Assembly: GCA_027405735.1 (NCBI GenBank)
Contig: JAPEHQ010000003.1
Coordinates: 2,356,001-2,420,000, forward strand
Direction: 5' to 3'
Length of the DNA: 64,000 nucleotides
From: Mucor racemosus
Lineage: Eukaryota > Mucoromycota > Mucoromycetes > Mucorales > Mucoraceae
In this document: piece by piece, positions 1-12,992 of the stretch
Layout of the letters: each line of letters starts with the position of its first letter
Numbering within the stretch: the stretch's first letter is position 1
Program-made: the position numbers and the translations under genes
The notes under the pieces: model-generated
Seen by the model: the letters and a program-made list of their open reading frames with translations, nothing else
The model's database searches: none
Told to the model about the DNA's origin: nothing

Positions 1-544
1 CAGTCTACCGAGGGGAATGTACGGTTACTTAAGGAAGATGAAAAATTTGCCTTTTTGTTCTAATCTTTTGTCTTTTTTTTTCTACTTGTTTTTTCTACTT
101 GTTTTTGTCTACCAATTTTTTTGAGATTTGAGGCATACTATGCCATTTCTTATTAGAATTACATGATATTTTGCTGTTCTGGTGGTCATGGAAAAGGCTA
201 TAACCATCTTACGACGAATATTGAACTACATGATTATGTCCGCTCGATGTAAGTAAGTGTGTATCCCTGTTGTACATGTATTTATAAAGATCCAAAATCC
301 TTTGATATACTTTCTTTTGGTAATACTGTTTTATATTTAAATCATTTTAATAAAGATTTGGTATTATTATAAAGCTATAAAATCTCTGCTTTCCTTGTTG
401 TAAAACGTTTACGCTTTTCTTGAATTTTAAACACATCATAATCAACACATTTCAAGAAACCTTTTTTTTATCACACTCATCTTTGAATACATCTTCTTTC
501 TATTGAAAAGACCAACATGAAAACACTGCTTGCATGGATTCTAT
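1..544. other. Left edge, no gene recognised
   Basis: AT-rich sequence with homopolymer runs. No open frame of useful length, tRNA or splice-supported coding segment was recognised on either strand. Confidence 0.5.
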
Positions 545-845
545 TTATCCTGTAGTAAACTACGCATCAAGTTTGTTTAGTAATTAGGTTAATCTTAGAT
601 CTCATTTAAAGATCTAGAAATATTAAATCACAAAAACGCTAAAATGTCAAACTGTACCACTGATACTTCCAACCTAGGAACTAAACCACGAAGATCTTGC
701 TCTAAGATCTTATTGCTAATTATTGATATAAATTAACAAGTACTATATATATCTCAAAGATGATGGTAATCCATAAACCTTTGCTTTGCTTTTAAAACAT
801 CTTTGATAAACTTAGAAGAGTTATAATTATATTTCCATATTACTT
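545..845 (+). repeat. Interspersed repeat R4, copy a
   Basis: This stretch aligns collinearly and in the same orientation with 29460-29735. Shared blocks include the stretch around TGTACCACTG.TACTTCCAA, the AAGATCTTGCT word and CCATAAACCTTTGCTTT. The copies differ by scattered substitutions and small indels, so the duplication is not recent. No coding potential was recognised. The family is unknown to me; an old LTR or MITE is possible, but no terminal structure could be defined. Confidence 0.6.
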
Positions 846-1289
846 TTTATAAGTTTTTCACCGCATATTCAAATGATATCACATGTTGATGTCAGTCAAT
901 CTCACACTAAAAGGCTGCAGGATAAAGAGCAGGTAAATTTTATTATTCTTCCTTTGTACAACATTTTTGAGGTCCCAAAAGAAGCTTAACCCTTATCCAT
1001 GGGATATCTTTAATCAGTTATTATATATTCATTTTTGTATCCATTTAATATAACAAAACAAATATTTTTATTGTCATCCTATTCAACATTGTCCCGGCTA
1101 CAAAATTTATTAAATGAAGCAAGGATGGTTACTATAGTGATTGTTTCATAAATTTGAATGATGCAGAAATGGCCAGCTTAAGATTGAAAAACCGCATTTG
1201 AAATGAAAATAAGTCAAGAAAATACTAAGGTATTGCAATGATGGGTATTAAGTAAAGTCTAGATTATTTTTCATTCTCTACCAGGATAT

Positions 1290-2010
1290 TTAGTTTTTAG
1301 ATCGCTGGAAAGACTTTTTTATTTTTTTATAAATTTTGTGAGAGCACTTTTTCTGTTATAGAGATGCATGAAGGGATGACAGGTATGCACAGCTAGAACC
1401 ATAGGATAGTACTCATTAACGTCTATCTAACGAATTTTATCTCGTGAAAAAATATTGATTTTCGGTCGAGAAAATTGAGATTGAATGATTGATTTTTGGT
1501 GATATAAAAAAGGATCCATTTTGGACGAGGATATACAAGGCTAAATTTTCGCCGACCAAAAAAAATGATCAAAAAAAATTAATATCCCCACGAAAAATAG
1601 GGTTACAGCTACGTATTTATACTCATTCTGTAGATAATTTGGTTGCACATAATGTGAAGATAAAATATTTTAGGGTTGTATTTGAATGAAGGGTACTTTT
1701 TGATTAAAAACCGTTAAAATTTGACACTAAATTTACTAGGGATTTTATGAGGAAAATATTTTTAAAACCTACACAGATCGATTCAGAATTAGAAACAGAA
1801 CCTAAAACATTTAATACGCTAGTTCAACTTACTATGCATTTTTGTGAGTAATTAAACATACAAGGTTTTTTTTGAATTTTTTTGGATTTTTTTTCCATTT
1901 GAACACTTTTTTGAATTGAAGCTCAGTCACCTGTGCATATCTAATTATACAATTTTATATGGTGATATTCAAAATTGGAGCGTGCCCCCATTTCAATAGA
2001 TAATCAGGAA
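1290..2010 (+). repeat. Degenerate relic related to R3
   Basis: Short blocks resemble the R3 family at 16.8, 50.6 and 58.4 kb: an AATATTGATTTTC..CGAG block near 1450, a GAGGATATACAAGG block near 1526 and CCACGAAAAATA near 1590. The word CAAAATTGGAGCGTGCC near 1970 also occurs next to R3c at 58.3 kb. The open frame at 1489-1689 lies inside this relic and is not considered a gene. Boundaries are approximate. Confidence 0.35.
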
Positions 2011-2194
2011 ATAAAAAATGTAGGGCTATAGTTTATATTCTGAATGAAGCATGTTTATTATGTAATGACATATATCATATATATATGTGAAGGAGAGGAG
2101 AGACTGAGGGAGCGGTAATGATGCATTTTGGTATATAAATAGATGAATTACTCAGGGAGGGATATAATTTATAAAATTAACAAACAAACCCCAT

Positions 2195-2381
2195 CTAAGC
2201 AGTATCGGAAGGTGCAGAAGAGCTATCTAATTTTTTCATGATTGGACCAGAGGAGGGATGAGGATATGGTGTTAATATGGAAGATTGATGATGGTTTTGA
2301 TGAGACAGTAAGGCATCTTTTACGTTCACAGGTGAAGAAGAAGCAGATAATAGGAATATAGGTTCAGTTTGATGATGATAA

Positions 2382-2412
<31 letters not shown>

Positions 2413-5400
2413 GGGGATTAATAGAAGTGGTAGGTGACCAATGAATTGCGGTACTATTTCGATCAGTTATATGCCGAATGCATCTCAGAACAATTTCTTT
2501 TGTAACAGGTTTGCATAACGTATCATCAAAAACACTTGCCAATTGTAGCGTTCGTTCATAAGCGGTTACAGCAATAATGGGAGTATTTCTATTGATGTTA
2601 TTTGTAGACTTGATCATCCTTGCGGCTGCTTCACCATCAACTATTATTAAAATTGTGTTAGAGATATACAAGATCAAGGTTAAATAATAAGCCAACTTAC
2701 TAATAGGCATTCTAATATCCATGAAAATAAAATCAAATTGAACTTTATCTCCCATAGCACATCGAATTGCTTGAGCACCGTTATGAACAATTACACAGCG
2801 ACATTGTAATAGCTGCAAAATTGTTTCCAAAATTTTACAGCTAATGGGATTGTCATCTGCAATCAAACAATTCAAAGTTTTTACTGTTGTATTTAGGGTT
2901 GTTGCTGACAAAGGAGATGACGATCCTGTATCTAAAGGATGAGCTGTTGACGACATTTGGAGGGGTAAAGGCATGTTATGATGGTGATGTTTTTCTAGTA
3001 ACGGACTATTTGTACAACTGCTATTGGCACTACTACCATAGTTTGAAGTGGTGGACGTAGGTAATGATCCTGCAACTGAATGTGTCATTGAAGGAACAGA
3101 AGTAAAGTTATGATTAGAATTTGGTGTGGATACAGCCGCTGTGGCCGCCGCTGCGGCCGCTAAAACTGCCACACGATTTCCAGGAGAGGAAACTGATCTC
3201 ACTCGATTAGGAGCCACGTCTTCAGCCAACTTTAATTTTTCAGCATGATTAATGGGAGCATGAGATATATCTACAGAACGGCGATAGGGTGGAGTAGCAG
3301 AAGCATTAATAGGGATATTATTGACTTTTGCTGAAGAAGAAGGGGATAAAGCAAGTGGCGGTGTACATGGTAATGATGTTGATGCACTGGTATTTGTCTT
3401 GGTTGTTGTTAATGGTGAAAGAGAAGATACAGCGCTACTATTACTACCATTTCTTGAATGAACTGTTTCTGCAATGGAGCTACGTTTTCTCCTTGATATG
3501 GCGGGAAGAGATCTAAAATGCATTCTATCTATTGATATCGAAGATGAACCTGAAGATGATGATGATGATGTATTGGCGACAATTCTCTCGTGACGAATCT
3601 TTCGGATAGCATCTTCATTTGCTTTCTCTAAAACGGGGAGATTTTTGTATACAAATGTTCCAAAATCAACATCATCAAATGAGATTTGGTCTTTTTCGGC
3701 ATTACTAGCCTTCGTAGCAGCTGTCGCATTTACAGTGGCAGTATTCGAGTTTGCTGTATTATTATCGACAAGCGCTATCTTATCGGGATCTTGCTCGTTA
3801 ATAATAGCCTGAGCTCTTTTGATTTCTTCTAAAACCAAATTTTGCAAATTGTCTTGTTGTTCCATCATCATTGTTGCACCTCTGGCATCAAAATAGTCAG
3901 TATCTTCTTCATTCATAGGTTGTGGAACAAATGAAGGTGAATCACTCAGTAGTTTCTCCCAATCTAAATCCTTAAAAAAAGGATGTTGTCGAACTTCTTC
4001 AGGCCCATTTCGGCCGAGACGTTGTTCAGGATCCAATGTTAATAATCTTTCCATGAAATCATACGCTTCCTCTGGTAAATGAATTTCATCCTTGTGCCAA
4101 TCAATATTTCTAGAAAGTATATTTTCAAAGACCTTATCGGGTGTCTCGGCATGGAAAGGTGGATAACCGTACAAAAATTCATAACATATCACGCCTAAAG
4201 CCCACCAATCTACCATTGAATCTTGACCTGTTCCTAGGATGCTTTCAGGAGCAAGGTAGTCTGGTGTACCAACAGCTTGATCTTGCTGTTGTCTAGCATC
4301 TCCACCTACTCCATTCTCAACATTGATATCTGCAGTATGCACAAATGCGGTAGGAGTAACTAATCCAGACGATAATAAACCAGAACTGGTACGCTGGCGA
4401 TGTGGTCTTGATGTTGAGACAGGGGCGTTAGAAGTTGCCATACTATTACTGCTGCTACTAGTAGTTGGATTCAAATCATCATGCAAATTTAGGGGAGCAT
4501 TTATTGTCTCACCGCCGTGTACAAAAGATGCCATGGACGTTGTTGAAGAGGGTTGATTTCCACCATTTGCTGACTCACTACCAGATGCTGAGCTAGCGAG
4601 TGATCCTCGACGGTTCTTTTTACCATCAAATAGTAAACTGAAATATGAATGCTTATATAGCTTTCCATTACTACCAGATAAAGGCATCATCGCATTTACT
4701 GATGGTGATTGAGGGGGAGTTCCAGATCGAGATGGTGCAGGTGAAGAAGGAAGTAAAGACAATGGACCATTGCTTAATTCATCACGTACACGACGGTCAA
4801 GAAACCCAATTCTTGATAACCCAAAATCAGTCAATTTTAAATGCCCATTTTGATCAATCAACAAATTATCAGGCTTCAAATCTCTGTTGATGGTTTATTC
4901 AAATGTTAGAGAAATGTTCAAGCACAAGAAAAATCAGCTTACCTATGAATAATATGTTTATCATGAAGATAACTTAGACCCAGTGTTACTTCAGCAAGAT
5001 AATTACGAGCCCAATCACAAGGTAAAGTACCAAGAACTTTAATCAAAGAAGAGCAATCGCCACCATTCAAGTATTCCATCACCAAATACAAATAATCTTT
5101 AGATTGAAATGTGTAATAAAGTTTCGTAACAAATGGACTATCCGTTTGAGTCATTAAAATCATTCGTTCAGCTTTGACATTTGTAACTTGATTCTTTGCA
5201 ATCATATCGGATTTTTTGAGAAATTTGATAGCATAATAATCGCCTGTAACTCTCTTTTTAGCTAAAAACACTGAGCCAAATGCTCCTTTGCTAATTGGTT
5301 TGATAATATCAAAATCTTTTATACTAGGTGGAACAGGTCTAGTTGAATTAACTGCAACTGGTAAAGGTGATAATGGAGATTTAACTAATGCAGGTGTTGT

Positions 5401-8400
5401 CGTTCCAGATGATTGCTGTTGAATTCTCTGCTGTTGATGATGTGTAAGACTACTTCTTCTTGGAGAAGGAACAATTGAGTTTGTCAAAGCTGGAAATCTA
5501 GGTGATGCCATGGGAGTATCAATGACTTCCATTTCCAATATTTTGGTCGCATTAATTGATGATGATGATGAAGGTTGATGCCAGGAACTACTTGTTGTAT
5601 TTGCTGAAACTGGTTGAGGTATATGACCAGAAATTGTGTTATTCTGCTTTCTTTTTGAATTTCGTTTTGATTGTTTACTGCTGCAGCGTTTTCCTTTCGA
5701 TTTCCAATCTTTAATCTTTTTAAAAATGTTCTTTTTGCGATTTACACTGCCCCTTTCCTCATCTTCTGGTGCTTTTTTTGCTGGAGTGATGCGTTGATTA
5801 TTTTGATCAGTTTTTGAAGGAATTTCCGTCTTTGGTTCTACTTGTTTTATCTCTGTTTCGGGTAGTGTAGATATAGTTTTATCAGGCTCATCAGGTACAT
5901 TATCATCTTCTTTAACAACAAATTCAGACCATTCACTATCATGCATTACATTCATTTGAAAGTTCTTTCTTGTTCTCTCATTATATTCAAGACAATCTTG
6001 CGTGCGATTCACTGCATCCACTTTAGATTTTGTTATTACTTCTATATCAAGAATCAATGACTCAGTATCAGCATCATCAGCTTGTGGAGCACGCCAATAG
6101 AGAATTTCTATAATCTTTGATTTAGATAATTCAGATTGTCTTAGACGCAGTGAATGATGACCATGCATGCTTTCGGTCTCATCATCCTCATCATTATCAT
6201 TGTATCCAGGAGTAGCAATTGATAAAGCAGTATTCATTATATCTAACAGAGATGTGTATTTTTCTAGTTCTGCTCTTTTCTTTTCAATAGGTGATACTCT
6301 ATCTTCTTCAAGTGGTAATAATTCACCAAAAATCGAATCTTTTTCACTATTAATACTAGCATCATCATTGGCATTTTCATCATCTTCAAATATAGTTTCA
6401 ACTTGATGCTGCAAGTATAATTCAGGATTGTTTTCTAATTCTTGAACTTCAGAATTGGTTAAATCACAAAGGCCTTGAACATAATGTCTTAATTCTGTCA
6501 GACTATCATTACAAGTAACAACATCCATTTCTGCACGATGAATTTCTGCACATAATTCAGAATGTTGCTCAAAAAATGCAGCTACAACCAACCTCTCACA
6601 AATATTACACAAGGCGGGAGATAATGTAAGAAGATGACTAGTGGAATCGATGCTCTGAAACACAGGTGTACCACCTTGAGAAATAGCTCTTCTAATTGCA
6701 ATTGATTTGATATTCTCGATAACAGAAGATGATGGAGCCTTTTTCTCAGATAAAAACGGTGGTTTTTCCAGAGGCAATAAATCAGAAACTGTTGTTGCAG
6801 TCGAGTTATCAATGATCGACCATCTTCTTGATACTTCCAATGATTTCATAACCCACATTGTATGGCTTGGTTCTCCTGTAACATGGTTATACATCAACAT
6901 TCCTTTACCTTCCATCTCAAAGGGCTTTGTAGAATCTTGATCATTGATAACATGGAAGATTACTTCAACAGTTCTCGAATCATCTGCAAGCATCTCTGAT
7001 GTAGCTGTGCAAAATACATCTTTATCTTCATGCATAAGTAGTTGAGATATATTTAAACCAATCATTGATTGAGGCCTTGTACTATTATATACATAACACT
7101 AGTTAGTAATCTACGATGATAGCATGTGTGTATCTAATACATTTACCCAATTACATCATGCCAAACAGGACTCAAGTATTGTATAGTGGATGAAGTAAGA
7201 GATAGTTCCATTACAATAGTTCTACTTTGGCCAATTTCAGCTTCTTCTTGCAATTGACATGTTTCATCTTCATTGGTGTTAAGGGAAGAAGATATGACAC
7301 TATTATCTCTCGTTCTCGATATCATATTATCTTCATTAGGCAATGTTGGCTTAAATAATGGAGTTACTGTAGTAGTTGTACTATTTGATGTTGTAGTAGG
7401 TGTAGGAGTTACAGTTGTATTTGATACAGTATTTGCAGACCAAAAACTACGTTCTGCCTGCCACCATTCAACAACTCGATTCAATGCAGCTACGCTTAAT
7501 AAAAGTCTGACATACCATTTCCTGCATGGCCATTCTCGATTATAGTCCCACTTCATGCCTACAGCTTGAATACTTGAAACAGTATCTGCACATGCACCCG
7601 AATTCTCTAAAAATATTTCCAAATCAGTGTCTAAAACACTTTGAGCTAAACAAATAACATCTTGCAATGTTAAAATAAATGGAGTTGGTAGATAAGAATC
7701 TTCAGATATCATTGATACAATATCTTGATCATTATTTATGGTATTCTTTTGCTTGATTGTAGCATCCCATTTTAATAAATCTTGCTCTTCTTTTTGGTAT
7801 AACAATCCTTTTTCAACGTATTCATTTAAACCATCAATAATTCTTCTTAATTCTAAATTACAGGCATCTTTTGCAGAATACAATCTAGTTTTAATTGTAA
7901 GTCTAGGACAGCCACTATGCGGCTGTTTAGCTGGTATTTTAAGCGGTGATGTGAATGAATCATAATTCTCGCCAAAATGCTGAAATGGATTCTTATTTGG
8001 ATTATTAAATCTGTAACCAACACTACCACTATTCATTGAAAATGATGATCTTGTTGGTGTACTGCCAGTAGTGCTATTATTGACAACAGATTCAGTAGTT
8101 GGAAATTGATACGGTAACTCATGTAAGTTTAGTGACATGTAATGTTTGTGTTTTTTATCTAATGCCGGTGGTAATTTCGGATTTTGTTGTTGATTGACAG
8201 ATTCTACATTATTATCTGGTTGTTTAATAACACTATTCCACCAAGATGTAACTTTATCGTTCGTATTGATATCGTTGCAATCCATCCAATTGACCCATTT
8301 TGGGTTTGTGTATTGATGATAAGGTAACCATTTTCTAATTTTAGCCAAACGTGATGATTGTAATTTTTGGGCGTAAAAGTCTTTGTTGACTGATTTCGTT

Positions 8401-9908
8401 GATTTTAATAGAGAACGACGTCGAATAGGTACACTTTTTGATTCTATGAATGTAAAAGAGGTTAAGCTATAAATACTTGACAACAACAGCATAAATTACC
8501 TCGACATATTTGGTCTGTTAATATGAAATAGTCTTCATTTATATCAGGTACAGATGTGTTATCGTGGTTCATGTCGTTATCTTTTGTTTCTATTGCTGTT
8601 ATTGTTGCTTCATCTTGCTCATGTTCGACATTATCAGCATTATTATTATTATTATTAAGAAATATTGCTGGATAAACAGGCGATTGATATTTTGAATGTG
8701 TATCTAGTGAATTATTAAATGGACACGATAACGTATCATCTAGATCAATCTCAACAACATCTTTATCTGCTTCGGTGACAGAATTAGGTGATATCGTCGT
8801 TGAATTTGATAATTGTCGCTTTAAAAAAGTTTGTAAAGACTGTTGGTATTCTGGTAAACTCGGTGGATGTGAATAAACAGGATTAGGCATGTTTCCATTG
8901 ATAATATCAACTAAATCTGCACTTGACATATTTCCAAGTGTACAGCCAGAAGAGCGTCTATTTTGATTTATGCCTGTATATATAAATATATATATATATA
9001 TATTCATTTTATATAAGTATGCATACACATTTAAATGTAAATTACGCTATTGTATTACCAGGTGATAGTATAGATCCATTATCATTGCATGATTCATATT
9101 CCTCTGAGTCAGATAAGATACTGATATTATCTGTTAATATTGAAGATATAGAACAAGTTCTTTGATGTTCATCATATATAAAATTATTTTCTCTCAATTT
9201 TGATCTCGTATTATTATCATCAATTGTTGAACTTTTTCTACTTCTTGAAAATCTAACGGTTTCGGGTAAACTAACAGGAGTAGAAGGCGTGCTACTATTG
9301 ATTGTATCACTAGCTGTTGCGCTTGAAGGTGTTTGCACTCCTCCAACTCCTGCGTCGACAATCCAACTTGATCTCTTGGATTTTATCATGTATTTTCCTC
9401 CACTTCCAGCTGGTGGGCTATTTGCATAACGAAGGGAAAACATTGGCGATGTATTTGAAGTTGTAGTGTGAACATCTGGCTCGCTTCCTGGACTAGAAGC
9501 ATATTCATCTCCACTATTTCCATGTACAAAAAATGATTTTTTTTTATTTGGAATTTGCTTGATTGCAGTTCCTGATCTCGTTGCTGTAAAAGAAGATGAT
9601 GAAGTTTCATTGGAAGGTACTTGCGGTGGTAATTGGGTTGTATTTCGAATATTATTATCATCATCTATCGATGACATTGATGAATGACTTGGAGGTCTTT
9701 TCAACAACAATGGTTGTGGAATTGGAACACTTTTCAGTTTGTTATTCAAAGATGGGTTGGTGATCTCTGCTGAAGTGGTTACATGGCTGACACTGACAAA
9801 GGCGGGGTTAGAACGAGGTTGACTTGACTTGAAAAATGGCTTGACAGTATTGTCCATTGCTGCTGCTGCTGCTGCTGCTTCTGTGGTCCGAGGAGCTACT
9901 TGTTCCAT
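2195..9908 (-). CDS. RIM15: Rim15/Cek1-family PAS-AGC kinase with C-terminal receiver domain
   Basis: Nutrient and quiescence kinase. Six exons on the minus strand: 9908-9059, 8973-8500, 8443-7147, 7081-4943, 4883-2701 and 2640-2195, totalling 2463 codons with stop. The start is the Met before Glu-Gln-Val and a poly-Ala run; an upstream in-frame Met at 9965 is possible. The N-terminus is Ser/Asn-rich. A conserved Rim15 N-terminal region ending in WW-x-AERSFW lies near residues 700-790. A PAS-like segment follows at about 870-990, then a zinc-finger-like CNIC..H..C motif near 1050. The kinase begins at KGAFGSVF (about 1465) with AIKFLKK and HRDLKPDN across an intron. An insert of about 185 residues separates DFG from GTPDYLAPE. 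An AGC-tail DFGTF motif sits near 2005. The receiver (about 2254-2371) keeps the acidic pair ADD, FMDIRMP, AVTA and CKP. The last intron is in frame (60 nt), so an unspliced reading would insert 20 residues. Poly-Gln follows the receiver. Confidence 0.9.
2384..2413 (-). repeat. CAA trinucleotide tract encoding poly-Gln in RIM15
   Basis: Ten uninterrupted TTG units on the plus strand read as ten Gln codons in the C-terminal tail of the kinase, flanked by His-rich sequence. Such tracts are length-variable by slippage. Confidence 0.9.
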
Positions 9909-11204
9909 ACGGTTACAGTTATTTTCATCGACTTTTTTATTGTAAAAAATATTAAGTAATTGCAACAGAAATGTTAAATGTGATTAGTGTTTCTTGTAAA
10001 TATATAAAAAAAAAATATGTATATAAAAATGAAAGAACAAGAGAAAGAGAGAGAGAGGGAATGAGAAGACATTAGGTTAAGAGCAAGGAAAAGGGATTAA
10101 AAGAAGGCTACGACCTCCGTCACACAGTATGTTCATTCATTGGTGCAATATGTTTGCATGAGAAGAGAGTTTTTGCAAGTTGATGTGCATTTTTTGAGTA
10201 ACATTCATTTGTTTATCTTGTTGGTGGTATTTGTTATTAATTCACTTGCTCTTTTCAAATACAAATCACGCGTGTTGTAATGAAATAAATCATTTCTTTG
10301 GGAGTATTTTTTCACTTGAAATAATGTGATCATAACAAATTTCCTCCCCCTAATCAATTTCTCTTACTCCTTAATACATATTATAGTCTAATGTCAATTG
10401 ATTTGTCTGTAACATTCACTCCCATAATGGCAAATATGTCTCAATTATACTCTACTCATACATTATTGAATTACATCATGCATTTACTAATTAATACTAT
10501 ATATACCATAGCCCACCAGTCGCAATGCAACTTTTGGGATAATCTAGCTGAATCTTAATGCATATATCGTCGGTTCCGGTTGAATAATTATAACACTTAG
10601 TTTTCTAAAGGGCAAAACTTTAAGCGATTTTAAGATTAAATAAGATTGTGTAAAATTAGTATGCAATAGATTCGTATTGCCATTTTCAGCTACATCCAAT
10701 TTACATTTTTTCCAAGAGAAAAATAAAAAATCGCGCTTGGAAATTTTTAATGTCATTTTTGAGCATTTTTCAATTTTAAAATATTGTTTCCAGATGTTCC
10801 CATAATATAAAAATCTGCATAATAACTGATAAATATACTTTGGTAGAGACAGTTTATGTGTGTCATTTTTGTTTTTGAAAATGATATAAAAACTTGCTTA
10901 TTTTTGAACATTTATTTCGGGATAAATGAAATTTTAAAAAAGGTGGCTATTCTGTTTTGTTTTTTTTAGCGCGACACTGGATTTCGAGAAATGGCATACT
11001 AATACACTATACTATACTCACTTGCAGAAAGGAATAGCAATAAAATTAGGAAATTAGGTATTTGAAGCCCGGCATCTAATTTCGTAGTACGTATCAGCCT
11101 CACCAAAGATAGTTTATTTATAACTATTCCTGTTTTTTCTTATTTTCATTTCATTTTTCTTTTCTTTCTATTTAATATCTAAAAAAAATAAAATATAGAC
11201 AAAC
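9909..11204. promoter_or_regulatory. Divergent intergenic region between RIM15 and the C2 gene
   Basis: About 1.3 kb separates two start codons pointing away from each other, so it should hold both promoters and 5' leaders. A GA-rich tract (about 10030-10070) lies on the RIM15 side, which is pyrimidine-rich in the sense of that gene. A T/C-rich tract (about 11120-11180) immediately precedes the C2 start. No clear TATA box was assigned and no other gene was seen. Confidence 0.5.
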
Positions 11205-12910
11205 ATGTCCAAACCTAGAATTATTGGTGAATTAGTTATTGTCGCATATAAAGCTGTAAGTTGGTTTTGAAAATCAGGAACACAATAACGAAATAACAAA
11301 AGCTAATATTACCTGTTTCTTTTCAGAAACATTTACCTGAACGTGAAGTAAGATGATAAAATGCTATACAATAACAAAATTTTTGAGTCTAACAATGTAT
11401 TTTAAAAAAAAGATTGTCGGTAAACAGGATCCCTTTGTTATCTTCCGTATAGGCGAAAGTATCCAGAAAACCAAAACTGATCTAAGAGGCGGTCAACACC
11501 CGACTTGGGATGATCAGGTACAGTTTCCATGGCAACGAAATTAAAAGCCCTAATTCTAATCCTAAACCTTAACGTAGGTTACTTTACATATTCCCGAGAA
11601 AAAGACAACTGTATTAGTTCAAGTATATGATGAGGATGGAAAGAGGCAGGAATTAATTTCAGAATGTGATCTTGATATTACTAACGTTTTACAAGAAGGT
11701 GAAGAAGATAGTAAGTTGTATAACTCCTTGAAACATTTGTAAATGTACATGTATTTATTTATATTTGTTTTCTATTAGACTGGTATCCTTTAAGTTATAA
11801 AGGTAGATCTGCTGGTGAGATTTACTTGGAAATGACATTCTATTCTGCTGTAAGTACAGAGTCTAATAATATGAGATAATGTTTATTGATCCCCTCCCCC
11901 CCTGCTTCGTGTAACAATAGCGTCCTCCACCAAAACGCCAACCTACGAGATTTGGTATGAGTAAGAAGCTTAAGCCAGTAGGTGGTTATATTCCCACTGT
12001 ACCTCCTCCCTCAGGTCAACCACAAAATAGACCTTATCCAGCTTCACCTCAATATCCCCCTCAACCTAGTGGTATTATTAGACCTGCTGCACCACCTGTA
12101 CCAGTCGAATCTCAATCAACTCCTACTTATCCTGGCAGTAATCCATACCCACCACAACAACAACAACAACAACACCCATCTTATAATTATGGCGTAAATA
12201 CAAATACACCACGTCCTTATCCACCTCCCAATCCTACTCCATCTGTTTCTACTGGATCACAACATTCTTATCCTCCTCAACAGCAACATGCATACCCTCC
12301 TACTAATAGTAGTCGTCCTGTTTCATATGGTGGTCAACCTTCTTCTTCTTTATTAAACGCTAATCGACCTTCTTCACCTCCTGTACCTGGATCAACTAAT
12401 TTCGGTAATACATCTGCACCTTTGCATGCACCTCTTTTATCGTCATCTTATAATCCACAGCCAAATACAGGTCGTCCTAATTATGGTGGTAATGGAGGTA
12501 AATTAATTGATGATTTTGACAAGAGAAATGGACTAAATAATAATTACTTAGGCTATCCTTCTAATAATAATGGTTATGCACCAAATCATGGTAATGGTAA
12601 TGGTTATCCTCCACAAAACAATAATGCTGGTAATAGAAATAGTTTCCCAACATATAGTACTACCAGTAGTCCATATCCACCTCAACAACAGCGTCCAACA
12701 TCTCAACAATTTGGATTCCCTGAACCACAACAATTTTCAGGTGGATATATTCCTCATTCTGATCCCTTGGGTACACCATTTGCTGCACATCAAGGCACTT
12801 TCCCACCACCTGCTAATAATGGTTATCCTCCACCAACTAATGGAAGTTACCCACCTCAACAACATCATCAACAAGGAGGTTATCCTCCAAGCGGGTACCC
12901 ACCATATTAA
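11205..12910 (+). CDS. C2-domain protein with proline/tyrosine/glutamine-rich tail, Inn1/Fic1-like
   Basis: Six exons: 11205-11255, 11327-11347, 11413-11517, 11578-11710, 11779-11849 and 11921-12910; 456 residues. The N-terminal C2 domain (about residues 1-125) opens with GELVIVAYKA and carries KHLPERE, GKQDPFVIFR, the LRGGQHPTWDDQV block and a final GRSAGEIYLEMTF strand. The remainder is low complexity, with many PYPP, YPPQ and SYPPQQ units and PxxP-type motifs. This layout (N-terminal C2, long Pro-rich tail binding SH3 proteins) matches fungal ingression proteins Inn1/Fic1, which act at the cytokinetic ring. The assignment rests on architecture and C2 motifs; a generic C2 membrane-binding protein is the alternative. 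It converges on the next gene with 82 bp between stop codons. Confidence 0.75.
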
Positions 12911-12992
12911 TAAATTTGTGCTTTTTGTACACAAACCAAATTAGATATAATATATTTTATTGTATTAATTATTAAGAAATATTCATCTATTT

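Noticed and set aside
6167..6406. Open frames antisense to RIM15 and other long exons
   Set aside because: Shadows of low-complexity Ser/Asp-rich coding sequence on the other strand.
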